Source: Gallionella sp. (GTDB lineage: Bacteria; Pseudomonadota; Gammaproteobacteria; Burkholderiales; Gallionellaceae). From it: 9,924 nucleotides of DNA. Both the position numbers and the translations under genes were made by a program. The DNA is taken from the NCBI GenBank assembly GCA_030690245.1, contig JAUYGW010000022.1, forward strand, positions 1 to 9,924, given 5' to 3'. The notes beneath the pieces are model-generated. The model was given only the letters and a program-made list of their open reading frames with translations. It did not search any database and was not told the DNA's origin. Positions 4,682 through 9,924 of the stretch are shown one piece after another (the stretch's first letter is position 1; each line of letters begins with the position of its first letter).

Positions 4682-7656
4682 TGGGCAACGCAGGGTTTCA
4701 GTTCGATTCACATCAGCAGTACCAACTCGACGCCATCAACGCGGTGGCCGACCTGTTCGACGGCCAGCCCAAGGATGCGGGCACGCTCGGCATAGCGCTG
4801 CGCGGCGTAGTGACCACCACAGAATCCGTCCAAGTTGAATTGCCGGTGGATACCGCGCAGGAAGTCGGCGCGATTGGCAACAAGCTGGTGCTGGACAACG
4901 CCACCATTCTCAGCAATCTGCAAGCGGTTCAAGACCGCAACGGGCTGGAGGTGCGCGATGCGCTGGCCGAGGACGCGCTTGATTTCGACATCGAGATGGA
5001 AACCGGCACGGGCAAGACCTACGTTTACCTGCGCACGATTTTCGAACTGGCGAAGCGTTACGGTTTCGGCAAATTCATCATCCTCGTGCCGAGCGTGGCG
5101 ATTCGCGAAGGCGTGAATACCAGCATCCGCCTGATGCGCGAGCATTTCCGCAGCTTGTACCCATCGCATCCATTCGATGCCGGGGTTTACAGCGGCGACC
5201 GCGCCGAGGAGGTGCAAGCCTTTGCCACCGCAACCAGCGTGCAGATCATGGTGATGACGATAGATGCGGTTCGCGGCGATAAGAACACGCGCATCATTCA
5301 CCAGCAGCGCGACAAGCTGAACGGATTGCGCCCGATTGACTACCTGAAAGCCACTCATCCGGCCGTCATCATGGACGAGCCGCAGAATATGGAATCGCTG
5401 CTGTCTCAATCGGCGGTGAGCGAACTCGCCCCGGTGTTTACCCTGCGTTACAGCGCCACGCACAAACGGCAGCGCAACCTCGTTTATCGGCTGGACCCGG
5501 TGGACGCGCACGACTTGGGGCTGGTCAAGCAGATTGTCGTGGCTGAAGTGGCGCAGCAGGGCGCGGATGCTGCGCCTTACATCAAATTGCTGGAGGTGAA
5601 GCACGCGAAAGCCTGGACGGCAAAACTGGAGCTGGCCTGCCGCAAGGCCGATGGTTCGCTGGAACGCGTGCCAAAATCGGTGAAGCAGCATCAGGAGTTA
5701 TCCGAAGTCAGCGGCAACCCCGCGTATGAAGGTTGGCGCATCAATGAAATGCGCATCTCCGATGGCGCAGAACCGTCCAGCATCGAACTTACCAACCACG
5801 GTATGCTGACCGAGGGGGAAGCCATCGGCGGCGCGACCGGCGCGATCTACAAGGAGATGATCCGCGAAACCGTGCGCGAACATTTGCGCAAGGAAGCCAT
5901 GCTGCGCGCCAAGGGCATCAAGGTGTTGAGCCTGTTCTTTGTGGACAAGGTGGCGAGCTTTCTCGGCGACGGCGTGAACAACGACGATGCCGATGGGGAT
6001 TTTGTGCGCTGGTTCGATGAGGTGTTCATTGAAGAACGCGACAAGGATAAGCGTTACCCGGCGCTATTGCCGCAGGAGCCGCGTGAATTGCGGCGAGCTT
6101 ATTTTTCGCAACTCAAGGCGAAAGGCAAAACGACCTTCGTTGATTCATCCGGCACCACGGCCAAGGATGACGACGCTTACGAACTCATCATGCAGGACAA
6201 GCAGCGTTTGCTGGACGGGGACGAGCCGGTGCGCTTTATCTTTAGCCATTCAGCCCTGCGTGAAGGTTGGGACAACCCGAACGTGTTCCAGATTTGCACC
6301 CTGCGCGAGATTGGCGCGGAAACCGAGCGTCGGCAAACGCTGGGGCGCGGTATGCGCCTGCCCGTGGCAAAAACCGACAAGGGCTACGAGCGCGTGGCGG
6401 ACAGGGGCATTGCCACGCTGACCGTGATCGCCAACGAATCGTACCAGGCGTTCGCACAAAGTCTGCAAAACGAGTACAAGGCCGCCGGAGTTGCCATCGG
6501 CCAAGTCAGGCCGAACGAATTCGCCAAGCTGCCGAGGCGGGATGCAGGCGGTGCGCTGACGGACGAGATTTGCGGCTACCAGTGGTCGCTGGAAGTTTTC
6601 AAACATCTTGAAAGCCAGAGCTTCATCAAAAATGGCAAGGCGACATCGAAATTCCTGCCGGACACGGAAGGTTTTTCCCTGAACCTGCCGGGGCAATTTC
6701 TGCCTTACGAGGCGGACATCATCGCGCTGGTTCGCGACACTAGTATCGAAAAATACGTCAAACCTAGAGCCAAGCGGCAGGCGCGCAAGTTCAACAAGGC
6801 ACTTTACGCCACGTCGGAATTCGAGGTGTTCTGGAATGCCATCAGCCAGAAGACGATGTACCGGGTGAAGGTCGAACGCGAGAAACTTATCGGCAATGCG
6901 GTTGCAGTCATCAAGCAAGCGCCCAAAATCCAGCCTTTGCGTATCGAGGTGACCCGCGCTGGAGTAAAGGTGCTGCGCGGCGGTGCGCAAGGCCATGAGC
7001 TCGGTACGCGTACCGCAGAACTAAAAGGTAGCTACGACCTGCCGGACATCATCGGCGAGTTGCAGCAATCAACAATGCTCACCCGCAGAACGTTGGCGGA
7101 GATACTTATTGGCAGCGGCAAGCTGGGCGAATTTATCGGCAACCCGAACGACTTCATCGCAATGATGCAGCGCTGTGTGCAGGGTGAGTTGGCGAAAATC
7201 GTGGTGGACGGCATCCAGTACGAAAAAATCGGCGGTTCCATTTACGAACTGCGAGAACTGCAAGCGGATGGACTGGAAGAGAAAGAGCGATTCTGCGACC
7301 AGATGTATCAGGTGCAAAACCAGAATAAGACCGATTTTGATTACGTTGTTTATGAGTCCGGCGTAGAACTCAAATTCGCCGAGCTACTCGACAGCCGTGA
7401 GGACATTAAGCTGTTTATGAAGCTGCCTGGCAAGTTTAAGATTGATACTCCGGTCGGCCCGTATAACCCGGATTGGGCGATTATCAAGCAGGTAGATGGC
7501 GAAGACAGGATTTATATGATCCGGGAAACCAAGAGTACGCAGGATGATGACAAATTGCGTCCCTCAGAACTCGCCAAAATTAAATCTGCACGGAAGCATT
7601 TTGCTGAGATCGGTGTCAACTATGATCGCTCGACTCCGGAAGAGTCGAATCTCTAG
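4681..7656 (+). CDS. res: type III restriction enzyme subunit Res (helicase-endonuclease)
   Basis: ATP-dependent restriction subunit that works with Mod to cut unmodified DNA at a distance from the recognition sites. It has 991 residues from ATG 4681, whose A is the last base of the mod stop (TGATG), so translation is coupled. GTG codons at 4669 and 4678 are possible but less likely starts. Superfamily 2 helicase motifs are all visible: I, ETGTGKT (107-113); II, DEPQ (232-235), which I recall as usual in Res proteins in place of DEAD; III, SATH (258-261); V, SALREGWDNPNV (524-535); VI, QTLGRGMR (552-559). Near the C-terminus, NPDWAII with Pro930-Asp931, then RETKS with Glu949-Thr-Lys951, gives the PD-ExK nuclease signature. 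The reading frame is uninterrupted and all catalytic residues are present, so the system is probably active. A 7-bp hairpin overlaps the end of the gene. Confidence 0.96.
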   Translation: MGNAGFQFDSHQQYQLDAINAVADLFDGQPKDAGTLGIALRGVVTTTESVQVELPVDTAQEVGAIGNKLVLDNATILSNLQAVQDRNGLEVRDALAEDALDFDIEMETGTGKTYVYLRTIFELAKRYGFGKFIILVPSVAIREGVNTSIRLMREHFRSLYPSHPFDAGVYSGDRAEEVQAFATATSVQIMVMTIDAVRGDKNTRIIHQQRDKLNGLRPIDYLKATHPAVIMDEPQNMESLLSQSAVSELAPVFTLRYSATHKRQRNLVYRLDPVDAHDLGLVKQIVVAEVAQQGADAAPYIKLLEVKHAKAWTAKLELACRKADGSLERVPKSVKQHQELSEVSGNPAYEGWRINEMRISDGAEPSSIELTNHGMLTEGEAIGGATGAIYKEMIRETVREHLRKEAMLRAKGIKVLSLFFVDKVASFLGDGVNNDDADGDFVRWFDEVFIEERDKDKRYPALLPQEPRELRRAYFSQLKAKGKTTFVDSSGTTAKDDDAYELIMQDKQRLLDGDEPVRFIFSHSALREGWDNPNVFQICTLREIGAETERRQTLGRGMRLPVAKTDKGYERVADRGIATLTVIANESYQAFAQSLQNEYKAAGVAIGQVRPNEFAKLPRRDAGGALTDEICGYQWSLEVFKHLESQSFIKNGKATSKFLPDTEGFSLNLPGQFLPYEADIIALVRDTSIEKYVKPRAKRQARKFNKALYATSEFEVFWNAISQKTMYRVKVEREKLIGNAVAVIKQAPKIQPLRIEVTRAGVKVLRGGAQGHELGTRTAELKGSYDLPDIIGELQQSTMLTRRTLAEILIGSGKLGEFIGNPNDFIAMMQRCVQGELAKIVVDGIQYEKIGGSIYELRELQADGLEEKERFCDQMYQVQNQNKTDFDYVVYESGVELKFAELLDSREDIKLFMKLPGKFKIDTPVGPYNPDWAIIKQVDGEDRIYMIRETKSTQDDDKLRPSELAKIKSARKHFAEIGVNYDRSTPEESNL
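7630..7648 (+). terminator. hairpin at the 3' end of res, possible weak terminator
   Basis: TCGACTC (7630-7636) and GAGTCGA (7642-7648) form a perfect 7-bp stem with a 5-base loop (CGGAA), ending five bases before the res stop codon. The following bases (ATCTCTAGCGG) contain no T-run, so intrinsic termination is uncertain. Confidence 0.25.
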
Positions 7657-7819
7657 CGGAAACTCAATCTACTGTGTAAGACATAGACTGATGATGTCCG
7701 GTATTCTGTGTGAGCCCGATGTTTGTTTTGATATCGCTGATCGGCAGCAAGCCGAGAAGGAGACCGTGGCCACAATCGGCATGATCTTCCGCTGGCACTA
7801 AGAAGCCATTGGTCGTTTC

Positions 7820-7850
7820 GCGAAGCTCAGCTTCATGCCTGAAGCTTCGC
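7820..7850. repeat. inverted repeat, 8-bp perfect arms
   Basis: GCGAAGCT (7820-7827) and AGCTTCGC (7843-7850) are perfect inverted copies around 15 bases. A nested GAAGCT-C-AGCTTC (7822-7834) offers an alternative fold, so the same arm can pair two ways. There is no T-run after it. It could be a bidirectional hairpin at the end of the mod-res transcript or the remnant of a mobile element end. Confidence 0.4.
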
Positions 7851-7933
7851 CTTGCTTCTGGAGCAATCAGACCCCATTGCCCGCACATTGAATTAGCCCT
7901 GCAATGCCAATCAATGGCGAACACGACGCCCGA

Positions 7934-7972
7934 AAACCAGTAAAATGCGCCCTTACAAATTTACGCTGGTTT
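7934..7972 (+). promoter_or_regulatory. dyad surrounding the glyQ leader
   Basis: AAACCAG (7934-7940) and CTGGTTT (7966-7972) are perfect 7-bp inverted copies with 25 bases between them. The right arm ends five bases before the glyQ ATG, exactly where a ribosome binding site should be. A -10-like TAAAAT (7941-7946) is inside the loop; if that is the promoter, the left arm is not transcribed and the dyad would be a DNA operator rather than an RNA hairpin. Confidence 0.3.
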
Positions 7973-7977
7973 AGCAC

Positions 7978-8895
7978 ATGCTTACCTTTCAGCAAATCAT
8001 CCTGACGCTGCAAAATTATTGGGACAAGCAGGGCTGCGCGCTGCTGCAACCTTACGACATGGAAGTCGGTGCGGGCACGTCGCATACCGCCACTTTCCTG
8101 CGCTCGCTCGGCCCGGAGCCGTGGAAAGCCGCTTACGTGCAGCCGTCGCGCCGCCCCAAGGACGGGCGCTACGGCGAGAACCCGAACCGCTTGCAGCATT
8201 ACTACCAGTTTCAGGTGGTGCTGAAGCCTTCGCCGGCCAACATCCTCGATCTGTATCTCGGTTCGCTGGAGGCGCTCGGTTTCGATCTCAAGCAGAACGA
8301 CATCCGCTTCGTCGAGGACGACTGGGAAAACCCGACGCTCGGCGCGTGGGGGCTGGGCTGGGAGGTGTGGTTGAACGGCATGGAAGTCACGCAGTTCACC
8401 TATTTTCAGCAGGTCGGCGGTATCGACTGCAAGCCGATCACCGGCGAGATCACCTACGGGCTGGAGCGGCTGGCGATGTATCTGCAGGGCGTGGAGAACG
8501 TGTACGACCTGACCTGGACGCCGGGCGTGACTTACCGCGACGTATACCACCAGAACGAGATCGAGCAATCGACTTACAACTTCGAGCACAGCGACGTGGA
8601 ATTCCTGCTCGGCGCGTTCGGCAGCCATGAGAAGCAGGCCAAACACCTGATAGAACAGCAGCTGGCGTTGCCCGCCTACGAGCAGGTGCTGAAAGCCGCA
8701 CACAGCTTCAACCTGCTCGATGCGCGCGGCGCGATTTCGGTGACGGAGCGCGCCGCCTATATCGCGCGCATCCGCAACCTGGCGCGCAGCGTCGCGCAAA
8801 GCTACCTCGACAGCCGCGCGCGCCTCGGCTTTCCGATGGCGCCGAAAGCGTGGGCTGACGAAGTGCTGGCACAGATCGAAAAAAAGGTGGCATGA
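7978..8895 (+). CDS. glyQ: glycine--tRNA ligase alpha subunit GlyQ
   Basis: Catalytic subunit of the heterotetrameric (alpha2beta2) bacterial glycyl-tRNA synthetase. It activates glycine with ATP and charges tRNA-Gly together with GlyS in the cytoplasm. The 305 residues match the family length. The N-terminus ([19 protein letters not shown], then [20 protein letters not shown]) and the central blocks [32 protein letters not shown] and [20 protein letters not shown] are essentially invariant in GlyQ and include the class II synthetase core. ATG 7978 gives the canonical start, although the upstream sequence GCTGGTTTAGCAC has little Shine-Dalgarno character and one arm of a dyad covers it. The stop TGA overlaps the ATG of a small frame that runs to glyS (ATGA). 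AAGGTGG (8884-8890) in the last codons could serve as a ribosome binding site for what follows. Confidence 0.98.
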   Translation: MLTFQQIILTLQNYWDKQGCALLQPYDMEVGAGTSHTATFLRSLGPEPWKAAYVQPSRRPKDGRYGENPNRLQHYYQFQVVLKPSPANILDLYLGSLEALGFDLKQNDIRFVEDDWENPTLGAWGLGWEVWLNGMEVTQFTYFQQVGGIDCKPITGEITYGLERLAMYLQGVENVYDLTWTPGVTYRDVYHQNEIEQSTYNFEHSDVEFLLGAFGSHEKQAKHLIEQQLALPAYEQVLKAAHSFNLLDARGAISVTERAAYIARIRNLARSVAQSYLDSRARLGFPMAPKAWADEVLAQIEKKVA

Positions 8896-9053
8896 ACATG
8901 GAAACAACCCATACCGCCATTCCGGCGCAGGCCGGAATCCAGTCCGCCAATAATTCCGCGCAGCGGACAAGATCAATTGGTTGTCCCGCTTCGCGGGTGT
9001 CATTCAATTTGCTGGATTCCGGCCTGCGCCGGAATGACGAGGTTTTAGTATGA
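8892..9053 (+). CDS. 53-codon reading frame through the REP-like element, linking glyQ to glyS
   Basis: An ATG at 8892 overlaps the glyQ stop by four bases (ATGA). The frame stays open through the whole palindromic element and ends at TGA 9051-9053, which overlaps the glyS ATG at 9050 (ATGA again). A second ATG at 8898 has the better site: AAGGTGG (8884-8890) lies seven bases before it. The predicted peptide includes AIPAQAGIQ and [10 protein letters not shown], which are simply the two arms of the repeat read as protein, so I do not expect a folded product. Its likely meaning is mechanical: ribosomes leaving glyQ could translate through the element and terminate on the glyS start. It may equally be an accident, because this repeat type is often open in some frame. 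No function is assigned. Confidence 0.4.
   Translation: MNMETTHTAIPAQAGIQSANNSAQRTRSIGCPASRVSFNLLDSGLRRNDEVLV
8918..9036. repeat. REP-like palindromic element between glyQ and glyS
   Basis: The outer arms, 8918-8942 and 9012-9036, are perfect 25-bp inverted copies. Each arm is itself a hairpin, ATTCCGGC-GCAG-GCCGGAAT on the left and its complement on the right. Two smaller hairpins lie inside: TCCGC-GCA-GCGGA (8955-8967) and CCCGC-TTC-GCGGG (8985-8997). The arm sequence belongs to the widespread proteobacterial intergenic repeats of the ATTCC(G/C)G...GGAATGACG kind, comparable with neisserial dRS3 (from memory). No transposase is present, so any movement would be non-autonomous. glyQ and glyS are usually adjacent, which marks this as an insertion into the operon. 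In RNA the arms could pair with each other over 25 bp. Confidence 0.9.
9037..9042 (+). promoter_or_regulatory. glyS ribosome binding site at the edge of the repeat
   Basis: ACGAGG (9037-9042) lies seven bases before the glyS ATG and begins directly after the 25-bp right arm. The usual tail of this repeat type is GGAATGACGA, so most of the ribosome binding site appears to be supplied by the element itself. The site decides the start at 9050. Confidence 0.6.
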
Positions 9054-9924
9054 GCAGTCAGAATCTATTGGTCGAGTTGCTCGTCGAGGAACTGCCGCCG
9101 AAGGCGCTGAAGAAACTCGGCGAGAGTTTCGCCGAGACGCTGGTTGCAAGCCTCAAGGCGCAAGGTTTGATTTCCGCCGAAAACACGGTGGCTTCTTTTG
9201 CTTCGCCGCGCCGCCTTGCGGTGCAAGTGGGCGATGTGGCCGCCAAGGCCGACGATAAAGCGGTGTCGCAGAAGCTGATGCCGGTTTCCGTTGGACTAGA
9301 TGCAGCCGGCCAGGCGACGCCCGCGTTGCTGAAGAAGCTTGCCGCGCTGGGTGTGGGTGCCGAGGTCGTGCCGCAGTTGCGCCGCGAAGGCGAGGGCAAG
9401 GCGGAGTCGCTGGTCTATGACAGCAGGCAAGCCGGGGCGACGCTGGCGGAAGGCTTGCAGAAGGCTTTGGAAGATGCGCTCGCCAAACTGCCGATCCCCA
9501 AGATGATGACCTACCAGCTCGCCGACGGCTGGAGCAGCGTGCAGTTCGTGCGCCCCGCGCATGGGGTGGTCGCGCTGCATGGTGCGGAAATCGTGCCGGT
9601 TTCGGTGCTGGGTTTGCAGGCCGGGCGCAAGACGCAGGGCCACCGTTTCGAGGCGGCAAGCGCGACGCTGGAAATCCGCGATGCCGACAGTTACGAGGCG
9701 CAGATGGAAAACGAGGGCGCGGTGATCCCGTCCTTCGAGAAACGCCGTGACGAGATCGTGCACCAGTTGGCGAAGGCGGCGGTGCAGGCGGGCGGCGGGG
9801 TAAGGCCGATCGTGGACGCCGCGTTACTGGAAGAAGTGCCCGCGCTGGTCGAGCGTCCCAACGTGCTGATCGGGCAATTCGAAGCGGAATTTCTCGAGGT
9901 GCCGCAGGAATGCCTGATCCTGAC
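9050..9924 (+). CDS. glyS: glycine--tRNA ligase beta subunit GlyS, N-terminal part
   Basis: Non-catalytic, tRNA-binding subunit of the alpha2beta2 glycyl-tRNA synthetase. The first 291 codons are present, open to the window end; the family is about 690 residues, so more than half is missing, including the C-terminal tRNA-binding region. The start [20 protein letters not shown] is the characteristic GlyS N-terminus. Further conserved blocks are FASPRRLAVQV near residue 50, the PIPKMMTYQLADGWSSVQFV segment near 150, FVRPAHGVVALHG and TQGHRF near 200. ATG 9050 is preceded by GAGG (9039-9042) at seven bases. The gene is in a different frame from glyQ and from the small frame between them. It is presumably cotranscribed with glyQ through the REP-like element, as I see no separate promoter in the gap. 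Confidence 0.97.
   Translation, partial: MSSQNLLVELLVEELPPKALKKLGESFAETLVASLKAQGLISAENTVASFASPRRLAVQVGDVAAKADDKAVSQKLMPVSVGLDAAGQATPALLKKLAALGVGAEVVPQLRREGEGKAESLVYDSRQAGATLAEGLQKALEDALAKLPIPKMMTYQLADGWSSVQFVRPAHGVVALHGAEIVPVSVLGLQAGRKTQGHRFEAASATLEIRDADSYEAQMENEGAVIPSFEKRRDEIVHQLAKAAVQAGGGVRPIVDAALLEEVPALVERPNVLIGQFEAEFLEVPQECLIL

Larger units (their letters stand above)
7657..7977. other. gene-free region between res and glyQ
   Basis: These 321 bp hold no reading frame that resembles a known protein. The frames that are open (for example the tail of one on the plus strand ending at 7801) have no recognisable motif. The region marks the right edge of the accessory block. It contains an 8-bp inverted repeat at 7820-7850, the string AATCAGACCCC (7865-7875) that resembles the higBA-flanking repeat, and a second inverted repeat at 7934-7972 next to the glyQ start. 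TAAAAT at 7941-7946 is a fair -10 for glyQ but I find no matching -35. No tRNA gene or attachment site is evident. Confidence 0.6.

Noticed and set aside
4708..5691. A 327-codon minus-strand frame opposite res, and a similar one at 2774-3457 opposite mod
   Set aside because: Both lie across regions where helicase or methylase motifs are conserved on the plus strand; neither translation shows a known motif.
7657..7977. T-box or other riboswitch before glyQ
   Set aside because: T-box leaders for glyQS are a feature of Gram-positive bacteria. I find no T-box core sequence or antiterminator-terminator pair here, and no run of T residues.
7867..9003. A 378-codon open frame on the minus strand opposite glyQ
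   Set aside because: It lies antisense to glyQ, whose protein is highly conserved over its full length. The frame is open because of GC-rich third positions, and its translation is Arg/Val/His-rich without domains.
8918..9036. CRISPR array or intrinsic terminator between glyQ and glyS
   Set aside because: The repeats are inverted, not direct and regularly spaced, and no T-run follows the stem. The element fits a REP-like palindrome better.

Overview
The window looks like a chromosomal segment of a moderately GC-rich betaproteobacterium. The LeuC start, the split GlyQ/GlyS glycyl-tRNA synthetase and the UPF0149/SEC-C protein all read as betaproteobacterial. A Nitrosomonadales/Gallionellaceae-type host is my guess from the flavour of the proteins and was not tested. 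Conserved housekeeping genes sit at both ends, with an accessory block of defence and stability genes between them.

Left end (1-1193, minus strand): the first 120 codons of leuC (leucine biosynthesis) and, upstream of it, a UPF0149 protein ending in a SEC-C zinc-binding motif. Middle (about 1270-7656): a higBA toxin-antitoxin pair (plus strand) bracketed by two near-identical 20-bp direct repeats. Next comes a small XRE-family regulator (minus strand), then a divergent type III restriction-modification operon, mod-res, whose genes overlap by one base. The roughly 120-bp gap between the regulator and mod carries repeated TTACGT-type sites and a plausible mod promoter. This arrangement suggests that the XRE protein controls the R-M operon. 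Right end (7978-9924, plus strand): complete glyQ and the first 291 codons of glyS.

Between res and glyQ lie 321 bp with no recognisable gene but with inverted repeats, one of them touching the glyQ start region. Between glyQ and glyS sits a REP-like palindromic element with 25-bp perfect inverted arms. It has an unusual consequence: a 53-codon reading frame runs through the whole element. Its ATG overlaps the glyQ stop (ATGA) and its TGA overlaps the glyS start (ATGA), so ribosome coupling between the two subunit genes could survive the insertion.

All gene families here are known. I see no wholly new system. The points worth a second look are the element-spanning small ORF in glyQS, the putative XRE operator array at the R-M operon, the AT-rich (swapped-looking) target-recognition region of mod, and the repeat-flanked higBA cassette. 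Motif positions and base counts were read by hand.
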